Shown piece by piece: positions 7,818 to 16,558 of a stretch of DNA of 64,000 nucleotides; the stretch's first letter is position 1; each line of letters starts with the position of its first letter. The notes under the pieces are model-generated. The model did not search any database. It had not been told where the DNA came from and saw only the letters and a list, made by a program, of their open reading frames with translations. Both the position numbers and the translations under genes were made by a program. Origin of the DNA: Alistipes sp. (GTDB lineage: Bacteria; Bacteroidota; Bacteroidia; Bacteroidales; Rikenellaceae). The DNA is taken from assembly GCA_017504485.1 (NCBI GenBank), contig JAFVRC010000044.1:1-64000 (forward strand), read 5' to 3'.

Positions 7818-9098
7818 ATGCAACATGCCGTATGGAGTTACGATGCCGTCGTCTATGAGATGAACGTGCGACAGATGACTGCGGAGGGAACACTCCGTGC
7901 AGCCCTATCGCGCCTGCAATTTTTGAGCGATATGGGTGTCGATGTCGTCTGGCTGATGCCCATCTATCCGATTGGTTGCGAATCGCGTAAGGGCTCGCTC
8001 GGCTCCTACTACTCGATTCGTGACTACTGTGCTGTCAATCCCGAGTTTGGTACGATGAAGGACTTTGACGACTTTGTTGCGGAGGCGCATCGTCTCGGGA
8101 TGAAGGTGGTGCTCGATTGGGTTGCCAACCACACGTCGCGTGACGCTCGTTGGCTTGTCGAGAAGCCATCGTCGTGGTACGAGCGCGATGAGCACGGAGT
8201 GGCCAAGGTGCCATGGGATTGGAGCGATACGGCAAAGCTGAACTACGACTGCGAAGAGGTGTGGCAGGGGCAGATTGAGGCAATGCGTTTCTGGCTTACG
8301 CGGCACGCTATTGATGGTTTTCGCTGTGATATGGCAATGCTTGTGCCGATAGGCTTTTGGCAGCGTGTGCGCCGCGAGTTGCGGAGCGTGAAGCCCGACC
8401 TTTTTATGTTGGCCGAGGCCGAAGGGGTGGAGTTTTTCGATGGAGCCTTTGATGCCTGCTATGGTTGGGAACTGCACCACGCGATGTGTGACGTGGCGCA
8501 GGGCAAACGCCGAGTGTGGGATTTGCGCAACATAATATATGGCGATGGTGCGAAATATCCGTCATCGGCCATGCATCTTATGTTTACCTCCAATCACGAT
8601 GAAAATTCGTGGAGCGGCAGTGAGTTTGCGCGCTTCGGCAAGGCGACGGAGGTGATGGCGGCAATGACCTTCTTGTTGCCTCGCAATCTGCCACTTATAT
8701 ACACGGGGCAGGAGTTTGGCTACGACCATACGTTTGCCTTCTTCGACCGCGATGCAATGCCTCGGTTTGAGGCTAACGACTTTACGGAGTTCTACCGCAA
8801 GATGTGTGATTTGAAACATTCATTCAGTGCCCTGCGCTCGGCCGATCTCGGGGGCTCGTTTGTCGAGATAAACAATAATGCGCCTGACTGTATGATGACT
8901 TTCGTGCGCGAGGCCGCTGATGGGCGTGTCGTCTTTGAGGCAAACCTCTCGCCGTACAAGCTCTTCCGCGACTACCATACGGGCATTTACGCAGGCGAGT
9001 ATTGCAATGCATTGACGGGTTGTGCCACGACGCTTTATGAGCACGAGTGGGGCGATATAGAGCCGTGGAGCTACCGCATTCTGGTACGTCGGGACTAA
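7818..9098 (+). CDS. GH13 alpha-amylase family glycoside hydrolase
   Basis: 426 residues without a clear signal peptide, so probably cytoplasmic. The four GH13 regions are present: VVLDWVANHTS, then GFRCDMAM (nucleophile Asp171), LMLAEAEG (acid/base probably Glu200), and TSNHDENS (transition-state Asp261). A short domain after the barrel ends the protein. This family cleaves or transfers alpha-1,4-glucosyl units of starch, glycogen or maltodextrins; exact specificity is not evident. The gene appears to be transcribed alone, between the terminator at 7715 and the inverted repeat at 9116. Confidence 0.92.
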   Translation: MQHAVWSYDAVVYEMNVRQMTAEGTLRAALSRLQFLSDMGVDVVWLMPIYPIGCESRKGSLGSYYSIRDYCAVNPEFGTMKDFDDFVAEAHRLGMKVVLDWVANHTSRDARWLVEKPSSWYERDEHGVAKVPWDWSDTAKLNYDCEEVWQGQIEAMRFWLTRHAIDGFRCDMAMLVPIGFWQRVRRELRSVKPDLFMLAEAEGVEFFDGAFDACYGWELHHAMCDVAQGKRRVWDLRNIIYGDGAKYPSSAMHLMFTSNHDENSWSGSEFARFGKATEVMAAMTFLLPRNLPLIYTGQEFGYDHTFAFFDRDAMPRFEANDFTEFYRKMCDLKHSFSALRSADLGGSFVEINNNAPDCMMTFVREAADGRVVFEANLSPYKLFRDYHTGIYAGEYCNALTGCATTLYEHEWGDIEPWSYRILVRRD

Positions 9099-9115
9099 AA
9101 GTGCAGATTGTTGAT

Positions 9116-9178
9116 AAATATTCGACCGCCGAGGCTTATAATTTATAAAATTATAATTACCTTTGCGGTCGAATATTT
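9116..9178. promoter_or_regulatory. Perfect 14-bp inverted repeat framing the nadE promoter
   Basis: AAATATTCGACCGC (9116-9129) and GCGGTCGAATATTT (9165-9178) are exact reverse complements, 35 bp apart. The -7 element TACCTTTG (9158-9165) touches the right arm, and the expected transcription start falls inside it. It could be paired operator sites for a repressor of nadE-rnf. Alternatively it could be a terminator stem for the amylase gene ending at 9098, since T-rich sequence follows at about 9190. Confidence 0.55.
9158..9165 (+). promoter_or_regulatory. -7 promoter element of the nadE-rseC-rnf operon
   Basis: TACCTTTG matches the Bacteroidetes -7 consensus, 38 nt before the nadE ATG. The -33 region is weak. 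Confidence 0.6.
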
Positions 9179-9203
9179 TGTTTAACGCATTTTTTTTGAA
9201 GAG

Positions 9204-10790
9204 ATGAAAATTGCTCTTGCCCAATTAAACTACACAATAGGCGATGTCGATGGTAACGCCTCGAAGATAATCGACAACATCGAGCGTGCAAAGCGCGAGG
9301 GTGCAGACCTTGTGATTTTTGCCGAGCAGTCGATAAGCGGTACTCCGGCCTTCGACCTGTTGCGCAAAACTACCTTCCTTGAGTTGTGCGATGATGCCTT
9401 GACGCGCGTTGCCAGCCACTGCGACACAATCAGCGCAGTTGTCGGATTGCCGATACTCGATGAGCAGGGTACGCTCAGCGCGGCGGCCATCATCGAGAAT
9501 GGCGTGGTGCGCAGCTACGTCACCAAGTCGAATATCACGGCACGTCGCGAGATGGGCTTCTTGTCGAGTGGCCGAGGTGTGGAGACAGTGACGCTCGCCG
9601 GCGAGAAGGTTGCTATAGTTGTAGGAGCCGATTTCAGCGCGATTAAGAAAGTGGCTCGCAACGTACAGACACTTATCAGCATCAACGCTCGTCGCTATGG
9701 CAAGGGTATGATGTCGTACCGCTACGAGTCGATGCATAACCTTGCATTTGTCGAGTCGAAGAATATCGTGATGATAAATCAAGTTGGCGGCTCGGGCGAG
9801 ATTGTCTATGATGGAACGTCGGGTGTTATCGATCGTAATGGTAATATAACGCTGCTTATGAAGAGCTTCGCCGAGGACTTCGCGATCTACGATACGGCCG
9901 TCGAGCACGAGAAGCTGGAGATTCCGGAGGCCCTATATCGCCACGAGCGCACATCGCTTAACTACGAGGCTGCGGTCTTGGGCCTGCGCGACTACTTCTA
10001 CAAGAATGGCTATCGCAAGGCGTGTGTCGGTCTGTCGGGAGGTATCGACTCGTCGATTGTCGCCTGCATAGCAACCGATGCGCTTGGCCGCGAGAATGTC
10101 TATGGTTTGATGATGCCGTCGCAGTTCTCGTCTGACCACTCGGTGTCGGATGCCACGGAGCTGGCCGACAATCTCGGTATAGAGTACAGCGTTCTGCCTA
10201 TCACCGAGGCCTACTCGTCGATTGTCGATACACTGAAGCCGGTGATTGGCGGCAGCGACTTTGACTCTACCGAGGAGAATATTCAGGCGCGTATCCGCAC
10301 CATAATGCTTATGGCCGTGCAGAACAAGAAGGGGTATGTGCTGCTCAACTCTTCGAACAAGAGCGAGAATGCCTTGGGCTTCTGTACGCTCTATGGCGAC
10401 ACAGCCGGCGCGTTCAGCGTGACGGGCGACCTCTACAAGACCGAGATGTACGACCTGGCACGCTATATCAACCGTCGCTTCAATAATGTCATTCCGGAGC
10501 ATATCCTCGCCAAGGAACCGTCGTCGGAGTTGCACCCCGATCAAAAGGATAGCGACATCCTGCCTCCGTACAACGTAGTGGATGCCATCCTTATCCGTAT
10601 GATTGAGCAGGGACAGCACCGTGAGGAGATTATCAATGCCGGCTTCGACTCGGAGGTGGTCGAGAAGATTCACTCGATGATTATGCAGAACGAGAAGAAA
10701 CGCTATCAGTTCCCGCCTGTACTGCGCTTGTCGAGCTGCGCCTTTGGCCACGAGCGACTTATGCCGCTCATCAATAAGTACGGCGACTAA
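9204..10790 (+). CDS. nadE: NAD+ synthetase with degenerate glutaminase domain
   Basis: 528 residues in two domains. The C-terminal ATP-pyrophosphatase domain has the PP-loop SGGIDSS (about residues 278-284) and amidates nicotinate adenine dinucleotide to NAD+. The N-terminal domain has the nitrilase fold that normally frees ammonia from glutamine. Its Glu41 (FAEQ) and a Lys (Lys108) remain. The catalytic Cys is missing: where the family reads ICED, this protein reads VVGAD, with Gly141 in the Cys position. The enzyme therefore probably uses free ammonia or another amidotransferase (inference). First gene of a run with rseC (11 nt gap) and rnf, linking NAD synthesis to NAD-dependent ferredoxin oxidation. 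Confidence 0.9.
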   Translation: MKIALAQLNYTIGDVDGNASKIIDNIERAKREGADLVIFAEQSISGTPAFDLLRKTTFLELCDDALTRVASHCDTISAVVGLPILDEQGTLSAAAIIENGVVRSYVTKSNITARREMGFLSSGRGVETVTLAGEKVAIVVGADFSAIKKVARNVQTLISINARRYGKGMMSYRYESMHNLAFVESKNIVMINQVGGSGEIVYDGTSGVIDRNGNITLLMKSFAEDFAIYDTAVEHEKLEIPEALYRHERTSLNYEAAVLGLRDYFYKNGYRKACVGLSGGIDSSIVACIATDALGRENVYGLMMPSQFSSDHSVSDATELADNLGIEYSVLPITEAYSSIVDTLKPVIGGSDFDSTEENIQARIRTIMLMAVQNKKGYVLLNSSNKSENALGFCTLYGDTAGAFSVTGDLYKTEMYDLARYINRRFNNVIPEHILAKEPSSELHPDQKDSDILPPYNVVDAILIRMIEQGQHREEIINAGFDSEVVEKIHSMIMQNEKKRYQFPPVLRLSSCAFGHERLMPLINKYGD

Positions 10791-10801
10791 ACCCTTCGAG
10801 C

Positions 10802-11224
10802 GTGAAACAGCAACCCCAACTAGAGCATAAAGGCGTAGTCCTCGCTTCGGAGCGTGGTGCAGTGCGTGTAGCTATCGAGGTGGGTGAGGCTTGTGCGTCG
10901 TGCTCCTCGCGTAAGGCGTGCGCTATAGGGGCGAGCGAGCAGCGCGAGATTGTTGTTGCGACGGACGAAGCCGAAAACTATAAAGTGGGAGAGATTGTTA
11001 TGGTGGGAGCGCACCGCACGACGGGCATTATGGCCGTCGTGTTGTGTTATGTAGTGCCGCTCGTGATGCTTGCCGCAGGACTTGTTTTCTCCTCGCTCCT
11101 CGGGCTTGCGGAGGGTGTTGCGGCCCTTGTTGCTCTCGTTGTTGCAGGGCTCTATTTCGGTGTGTTGGGGCTGCTCCGCAGTCGCATTTCGCAACGAGTA
11201 ACTTTTACAATTCATAAATTTTAA
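10802..11224 (+). CDS. rseC: RseC/MucC-family membrane protein
   Basis: 140 residues starting with GTG. An N-terminal cysteine cluster (CASCSSRKACAIG) and a small beta domain (IVVATDEAENYKVGEIVMVG) precede two transmembrane helices (about 75-98 and 103-122). This is the SoxR-reducing-system RseC family, usually found with rnf genes in Bacteroidetes. It lies 11 nt after nadE and 11 nt before rnfB, so it belongs to the same operon. It probably supports assembly of, or redox transfer from, the Rnf complex. Confidence 0.9.
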   Translation: MKQQPQLEHKGVVLASERGAVRVAIEVGEACASCSSRKACAIGASEQREIVVATDEAENYKVGEIVMVGAHRTTGIMAVVLCYVVPLVMLAAGLVFSSLLGLAEGVAALVALVVAGLYFGVLGLLRSRISQRVTFTIHKF

Positions 11225-11235
11225 CCGCATAAGAG

Positions 11236-12084
11236 ATGAATACTCTAATCTACACAATTCTAATCCTTTGTGCCATAGGAGTCGGCGCGGCGCTGATTCT
11301 CTACTTCGTGGCACGAGCATTCCACGTCGAGGAGGATCCCCGAATCGACGATGTCGAGAAGATGCTGCCCGGGGCCAACTGTGGTGGTTGCGGCTTTGCC
11401 GGTTGCCGCGCTTTTGCGCAGGCTATGGTCGAGCGCGATGATATCTCGGAACTCTACTGCGCCGTGGGAGGTGGCGACTGCATGAAGTCTGTCGCCTCGT
11501 ACTTGGGTAAGGTGGCGGCCGAGAAGCAACCTATGACGGCTACGGTGCGCTGCGGTGGCAGCTGCGACAAACGCCCTCGTACCACAACCTACGCCGGCAC
11601 GCGCTCGTGCGCTATCGCTTCGGCAACCTATATTGGTGAAACCAATTGTGCCTACGGCTGTTTGGGGTATGGCGATTGCGTTGAGGCGTGCGCCTTTGGT
11701 GCTATCCGCGTCAATCCAGAGACGGGGCTGGCCGAGGTGGATGCCGACAAGTGTACGGCCTGTGGTGCCTGTGTTTCAGCCTGCCCGAAGGGTATTATCG
11801 AGCTGCGCAAGCGTTGGCCAAAGAATCGGGCTATCTATGTTTCGTGCGTCTCGAAGGACAAAGGTGCCGTGACGATGAAGGCCTGCAAGGCGGGATGTAT
11901 CGGCTGCGGCAAGTGCGCAAAGGTTTGCGAGTTCGGTGCTATCACCGTCGAGAATAATTTGGCATTTATCGACTCGGCGAAGTGCCGCTTGTGCCGCAAG
12001 TGTGTAGCTGAGTGCCCTACGGCTGCTATCAAGATGATAGGCCTTGCACCTCTACCTCCAAAGGAGAAAACTGAAAACCAATAG
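11236..12084 (+). CDS. rnfB: Rnf complex subunit B, electron-entry ferredoxin
   Basis: 282 residues. An N-terminal membrane helix is followed by the four-Cys Fe-S domain (GANCGGCGFAGCRAF) and several [4Fe-4S] motifs (CTACGACVSACPKG, CIGCGKCAKVC, CRLCRKCVAECP). RnfB takes electrons from reduced ferredoxin at the cytoplasmic face and passes them into the complex. The order rnfBCDGEA is the standard one for Bacteroidetes and Clostridia-type complexes. Confidence 0.96.
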   Translation: MNTLIYTILILCAIGVGAALILYFVARAFHVEEDPRIDDVEKMLPGANCGGCGFAGCRAFAQAMVERDDISELYCAVGGGDCMKSVASYLGKVAAEKQPMTATVRCGGSCDKRPRTTTYAGTRSCAIASATYIGETNCAYGCLGYGDCVEACAFGAIRVNPETGLAEVDADKCTACGACVSACPKGIIELRKRWPKNRAIYVSCVSKDKGAVTMKACKAGCIGCGKCAKVCEFGAITVENNLAFIDSAKCRLCRKCVAECPTAAIKMIGLAPLPPKEKTENQ

Positions 12085-12140
12085 TTCAACAAACAATATA
12101 AAGTAGCCATTGGCCGCAAAGGCTGAAGGCTGAAAGATGA

Positions 12141-13487
12141 ATGAATATGAGAACTTTTCCGATAGGCGGAGTTCATCCGTCGGATAACAAGAAGTGGAGC
12201 AAGGCGAGTGCCATCGAGGCAATGGAGTTGCCTGATGTGGTTGTCGTGCCGCTTGCTCAACATATCGGCGCACCCGCCGTGGTCAAGGTGGCCAAGGGCG
12301 ACAAGGTGAAGGTCGGCGAGCTTATTGCCGAGGCCGGAGGCTTCGTGTCGGCCAATATCCACGCGCCAATTTCGGGTACGATTACGGCTGTCGATTTGCA
12401 GCCTAATGGTCAGGGCCTGCGCCAGATGGCGGTGACTATCAAGCGCGAGGGCGACGAGTGGCTCGAGAGTATCGATCGCAGCGAGGAGCTGGTGCGCGAC
12501 TGCTCGTTGGAGCCGGCCGAGATTGTGGCACGCATTAAGGCTGCGGGTATCGTAGGTATGGGAGGTGCCACCTTCCCTACGCACGTCAAGCTCTCTATTC
12601 CGGAGGGTAAGCGTGCCGAGGTGTTGATTATCAATGGTGTGGAGTGCGAGCCTTACCTCACGTCGGACTACCGCACGATGTTGGAGCGTGGCGAGCAGCT
12701 GCTCGTTGGCGTATCTATACTGATGAAGGCCATATCGGTCGATAGGGCAGTTGTCGGTGTCGAGAACAATAAGCCCGATGCAATCGAACACCTCAAAGCG
12801 TTGGCAAAGGAGTATGTTGGAATAGAGGTTAAGGCCTTGAAGACGATGTATCCGCAGGGAGGCGAGAAGCAACTTATCGCCGCCCTTACGGGGCGTGAGG
12901 TGCCACCGCCACCGGCCTTGCCAATAGACGTGGGTGCCGTTGTCTGCAACGCTTCGACGGCTGTGGCTGTGTATGAGGCTGTGCAGAAGAATAAGCCGCT
13001 CGTCGAGCGAGTTGTTACTGTCACAGGAGCCTCGCTTGCGGAGCCTCGCAACCTGCTTACACGCTTCGGTACGCCCGTTGAGTCGCTTATTGCACGCTGT
13101 GGCGGTCTGCCGGAGGGTGACGTGCGTATCTTGAATGGCGGCCCGATGATGGGACGTCCGATGTCTAACCTCGCTTCGCCCGTAATGAAGGGTTGCTCGG
13201 GTATAACCATCCTCTCGGGCAAGGATGCGCTGCGCGGTGAGCCGTCGGCCTGCATCAAGTGCGCCAAGTGCGTTGAGGCCTGCCCTATGGGCTTGGAGCC
13301 TTACCTATTGCAGCGTTATACGGTCAAGAAGGCGTGGGATGAAATCGAGCGCAACGACATTACCAGTTGCATCGAGTGCGGTTGCTGCCAATTCACCTGT
13401 CCTGCGAACATTGCGCTGCTCGACTATGTGCGTCTGGCCAAGCAGACGGTTATGGGTATTATCCGAGCCCGCAATACGAAGAAATAA
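12141..13487 (+). CDS. rnfC: Rnf complex subunit C, NADH-binding
   Basis: 448 residues. An N-terminal barrel-sandwich domain (IGAPAVVKVAKGDKVKVGEL) precedes the NADH/FMN-binding Complex I 51-kDa-like domain (GIVGMGGATFPTHVK, VLIINGVECEPYL). Two C-terminal [4Fe-4S] motifs follow (CIKCAKCVEACP, CIECGCCQFTCP). It is the NAD+ reduction site of Rnf. An alternative ATG lies two codons in, at 12147. The 56-nt gap after rnfB has no terminator. Confidence 0.96.
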   Translation: MNMRTFPIGGVHPSDNKKWSKASAIEAMELPDVVVVPLAQHIGAPAVVKVAKGDKVKVGELIAEAGGFVSANIHAPISGTITAVDLQPNGQGLRQMAVTIKREGDEWLESIDRSEELVRDCSLEPAEIVARIKAAGIVGMGGATFPTHVKLSIPEGKRAEVLIINGVECEPYLTSDYRTMLERGEQLLVGVSILMKAISVDRAVVGVENNKPDAIEHLKALAKEYVGIEVKALKTMYPQGGEKQLIAALTGREVPPPPALPIDVGAVVCNASTAVAVYEAVQKNKPLVERVVTVTGASLAEPRNLLTRFGTPVESLIARCGGLPEGDVRILNGGPMMGRPMSNLASPVMKGCSGITILSGKDALRGEPSACIKCAKCVEACPMGLEPYLLQRYTVKKAWDEIERNDITSCIECGCCQFTCPANIALLDYVRLAKQTVMGIIRARNTKK

Positions 13488-13517
13488 TAGGAGTGTAGAT
13501 AACAAATAATCAAAGAT

Positions 13518-14489
13518 ATGGCAAACAAATTTATTGTCGCATCTGCGCCGCACGTTCACGGCGACCTCTCGACGAGAAGGCTTATGGCAGACGTAATCAT
13601 TGCGTTGCTGCCGGCCCTCGCCGTGTCGGTCTATGTGTTCGGCTGGGGCGTGCTGACCGTTACGGCGACCTCGATCGCCTGCTGTGTGCTGTTCGAGTAC
13701 CTCGTTCAGCGATTCTTGGTTGGTGGCAAGACTACCATCACTAACCTCTCGGCTATCGTTACCGGCTTGCTGCTGGCGATGAATATGCCGGCTAATATTC
13801 CGCTGTGGATTGTCGCAGTGGGTGCCTTTGTGGCTATCTGCGTGGCGAAGATGCCATTCGGAGGCCTCGGCAAAAACCTCTTCAATCCGGCTATTGCCGC
13901 GCGTGTATTTCTGCTTATCGCCTATCCGTCGCAGATGACCACCTTCGCTGCTCCGTCGGTCGAAGGATTTGCGGATGCCTACTCGGGTGCCACGATGCTT
14001 GCGGCTGCAAAGGCTTGCCTTGTAGATTTCGGCAGCTACGATGCGATGGGAATGTTTGCGGGTATTCAGAGTGGCTCGCTCGGAGAGGTTGCCGCCTTCG
14101 CACTGCTCTTGGGCTTCGCCTACCTTTTGCTGCGCCGTGTGATAACGTGGCATATTCCCGTTGCGGTGCTCGGCACTATTGCCCTCTTTGCAGCCGTGTA
14201 TGGTGCCTTTGCGTTTGACACGCCGCACGTCGTACTCAACTACTCGCTCTTCCATCTCATTGGTGGCGGCGCGTTGCTCGGCGCTATCTTTATGGCTACC
14301 GACTATGTCACCTCGCCGATGACTACGCGTGGTATGGTGATTTATGGTGTGGGTATCGGTCTGCTGACGATGATTATCCGCTTGTGGGGAGCCTATCCGG
14401 AGGGTATGTCCTTCGCGATACTCATTATGAATAGCGTTGTGCCACTCATCAACAAGTATGTCAAACCGCGCCGTTTCGGCAAAAAGTAG
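13518..14489 (+). CDS. rnfD: Rnf complex subunit D, membrane flavoprotein
   Basis: 323 residues, largely hydrophobic with many transmembrane helices. The covalent FMN attachment site SGATML is present, with Thr159 as the likely flavinylated residue. RnfD is a core ion-translocating subunit, homologous to NqrB. Confidence 0.95.
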   Translation: MANKFIVASAPHVHGDLSTRRLMADVIIALLPALAVSVYVFGWGVLTVTATSIACCVLFEYLVQRFLVGGKTTITNLSAIVTGLLLAMNMPANIPLWIVAVGAFVAICVAKMPFGGLGKNLFNPAIAARVFLLIAYPSQMTTFAAPSVEGFADAYSGATMLAAAKACLVDFGSYDAMGMFAGIQSGSLGEVAAFALLLGFAYLLLRRVITWHIPVAVLGTIALFAAVYGAFAFDTPHVVLNYSLFHLIGGGALLGAIFMATDYVTSPMTTRGMVIYGVGIGLLTMIIRLWGAYPEGMSFAILIMNSVVPLINKYVKPRRFGKK

Positions 14490-14501
14490 GGGAGAACGAG
14501 T

Positions 14502-15113
14502 ATGAAAAGTACACTTTTGAATATGGTATTGTCGCTCTTCTGCATCACGCTTGTATCGTCGGCGTGTGTCGGAGTGGTCAATATGATTACCGCCTCGAAG
14601 ATTGAGGAGGCGAAGGCTGCCGCCGCAAAGCGAGCCTTGGCGCAGGTGTTGCCCGAGTTCGATACGACGGAGAGCAGCGAGCATACGGCCGACGAGCTGA
14701 CTATTGTGGCGCATAAGGCCACGAAGGGAGGTGAGGTTGTAGGCTACGCTATTGAGACCTCGACGAAGAGTGGTTTTAGCGGCCTTATCCGTATGATGGT
14801 CGGTTTCGATGTCGAGGGCCGCATCCTGAATGTCAATGTCCTGGAGCAGAATGAGACTCCGGGCCTCGGTGCGAAGATGACCGAGGAGGGAAATCCTCTC
14901 CTTGTGAGCATACAGGGCAAGGAGGCCTCGAAAATCAACCTCACGGTCAAGAAGGATGGCGGAGATGTCGATGCGCTGACGGCGGCAACAATCTCCTCGC
15001 GTGCATACGCGGAGGCCGTAGCGCGCGCATACGCGGTATTTAAGGTTGCGGCGGGCTGGCAGAGTGACGTGCAGGCAACCACGGGTGCAACACAAACAAA
15101 GAAGGAGGAGTAA
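14502..15113 (+). CDS. rnfG: Rnf complex subunit G, covalent-FMN subunit
   Basis: 203 residues. One N-terminal transmembrane helix (about 7-28) is followed by an extracytoplasmic FMN-binding domain. The flavinylation motif reads DALTAATISS with Thr163 in the acceptor position; the usual SGAT has become TAAT, which keeps the essential Thr. It transfers electrons on the outer face of the membrane. Confidence 0.94.
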   Translation: MKSTLLNMVLSLFCITLVSSACVGVVNMITASKIEEAKAAAAKRALAQVLPEFDTTESSEHTADELTIVAHKATKGGEVVGYAIETSTKSGFSGLIRMMVGFDVEGRILNVNVLEQNETPGLGAKMTEEGNPLLVSIQGKEASKINLTVKKDGGDVDALTAATISSRAYAEAVARAYAVFKVAAGWQSDVQATTGATQTKKEE

Positions 15114-15115
15114 CT

Positions 15116-15727
15116 ATGGCAAACAAAATAACACTATTCCTGAAAGATAAGCTGCTCCTCGTATGGCGCGGCGTAGTGAAGGAGAACCCGACCTTCGTGT
15201 TGGTTCTCGGTATGTGCCCGACGCTCGGTACAACCACCTCGGCCGAGAACGGCTTTGGTATGGGTGTGGCGACGATGGCCGTGTTGATAATGTCGAATAT
15301 GGTGATTTCGCTCATCAAGAGCCTTATTCCGGATAAGGTGCGTATTCCAGCGTTTATCGTGGTTATCGCATCGTTTGTGACGGTCATTCAAATGCTTATG
15401 CAGGCCTATGTGCCGTCGCTCTACGATTCGCTTGGCGTGTTTATCCCACTGATTGTCGTGAATTGTATTATCCTCGGTCGTGCGGAGGCCTTCGCCTCGA
15501 AGAACGGGGTCTTTGACTCGGCACTCGATGGTGTGGGCATCGGTCTTGGATTTACCCTCGCGCTGACGCTCGTAGGCGTTGTACGTGAGGTTCTGGGCAG
15601 CGGCTCGATTTTCGGATACTCGCTCGGCATTGCCGACTATATGCCTCTGGTATTCGTCTTGGCACCGGGTGGTTTCTTGGCACTCGGCTTTTTGATGGTT
15701 TTGTTCAACAAATTCTTAAAGAAATAG
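15116..15727 (+). CDS. rnfE: Rnf complex subunit E, integral membrane
   Basis: 203 residues with six predicted transmembrane helices and conserved blocks of the RnfE/NqrD family (NPTFVLVLGMCPTLGTTTSA, VNCIILGRAEAFA). It starts 2 nt after the rnfG stop. With RnfA it forms the pseudo-symmetric pair holding the intramembrane iron centre. Confidence 0.95.
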   Translation: MANKITLFLKDKLLLVWRGVVKENPTFVLVLGMCPTLGTTTSAENGFGMGVATMAVLIMSNMVISLIKSLIPDKVRIPAFIVVIASFVTVIQMLMQAYVPSLYDSLGVFIPLIVVNCIILGRAEAFASKNGVFDSALDGVGIGLGFTLALTLVGVVREVLGSGSIFGYSLGIADYMPLVFVLAPGGFLALGFLMVLFNKFLKK

Positions 15728-15731
15728 GGCT

Positions 15732-16310
15732 ATGGAGATTACATATTTTGCAATTATCATAGGCGCGATATTCGTCAATAATGTCGTGCTGGCGCAGTTC
15801 CTTGGCATCTGTCCATTCCTCGGTGTATCGTCGAAGGTGGAGACCTCGCTGGGTATGGGTGCGGCCGTAACCTTCGTTATGGGTCTATCGTCTATCGTTG
15901 CGTGGCTCATACAGTACTATATCCTCGTGCCGCTGGGTATCGAGTATATGCAGACCATCGTCTTTATTCTGGTCATTGCGGCCCTTGTGCAGATGGTCGA
16001 GATTATGTTGAAGAAGGTGTCGCCTTCGCTCTATCAGGCTCTCGGCATCTTCCTGCCGCTCATCACCACCAACTGTGCGGTGCTCGGTGTCGCTATTCTG
16101 ATGATTCAGAAAGAGTTCTCGCTCTTGCAGGGTTTCGTGTATAGCGTCTCTACGGCTCTCGGCTTCGCCCTTGCGCTCGTAATCTTTGCGGGCTTGCGCG
16201 AGCGTATCGAGTTCGAGGAGGTGCCACAGGCTTTCCGCGGAGTGCCTATCGCGCTGATTACGGCATCGTTGTTGGCTATGGCATTTATGGGATTCTCAGG
16301 TTTGGTATAG
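15732..16310 (+). CDS. rnfA: Rnf complex subunit A, integral membrane
   Basis: 192 residues, six transmembrane helices, with the RnfA/NqrE blocks NNVVLAQFLGICPFLGVS and TTNCAVLGVA, the mirror of those in RnfE. It starts 4 nt after rnfE. Last gene of the operon, followed by a strong terminator. Confidence 0.95.
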   Translation: MEITYFAIIIGAIFVNNVVLAQFLGICPFLGVSSKVETSLGMGAAVTFVMGLSSIVAWLIQYYILVPLGIEYMQTIVFILVIAALVQMVEIMLKKVSPSLYQALGIFLPLITTNCAVLGVAILMIQKEFSLLQGFVYSVSTALGFALALVIFAGLRERIEFEEVPQAFRGVPIALITASLLAMAFMGFSGLV

Positions 16311-16337
16311 AGGTATATTACAACTTCTAACAGTAAG

Positions 16338-16378
16338 AGCCTGCCTAACAAGTTTTTTGTTAGGCAGGCTCATTTTTG
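16338..16378 (+). terminator. Rho-independent terminator of the rnf operon
   Basis: AGCCTGCCTAACA (16338-16350) pairs with TGTTAGGCAGGCT (16359-16370) and is followed by CATTTTTG. It has the same stem core as the rplS terminator and the one at 30818. Confidence 0.88.
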
Positions 16379-16385
16379 TGCTCCC

Positions 16386-16486
16386 TCAGGGATCGAAAAC
16401 CCTGACAACGCCTCCCTTCCAGGGATGATAGGAGGGTGTCAATTAAATGAGCACACGACTGCGTATCAGCAAGTAGCGCAGTCGAG
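16386..16486. other. Cluster of three stem-loops between convergent terminators
   Basis: No gene is visible between the rnf terminator and the GH3 terminator. The stretch holds TCAGGG/CCCTGA (16386-16405), CCTCC/GGAGG (about 16411-16436) and GACTGCG/CGCAGTC (about 16458-16484). It could be a small RNA or a non-functional remnant. Confidence 0.3.
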
Positions 16487-16511
16487 CCTCTGATGGGGAT
16501 ACAACAAAAGG

Positions 16512-16540
16512 AATGGGCACCCGAAGATGCCCATCTTTGT
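16512..16540 (-). terminator. Terminator of the GH3 gene
   Basis: On the minus strand GATGGGCATC and GGTGCCCATTC form a stem (16513-16534) followed by a T-rich run, about 20 nt after the GH3 stop codon. Confidence 0.75.
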
Positions 16541-16558
16541 TGTGTTGTTGAGGATGCT

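Noticed and set aside
13305..15095. 596-codon minus-strand frame across rnfC-rnfG
   Set aside because: It crosses several conserved plus-strand genes and its product is Arg/His-rich low-complexity sequence typical of shadow frames.
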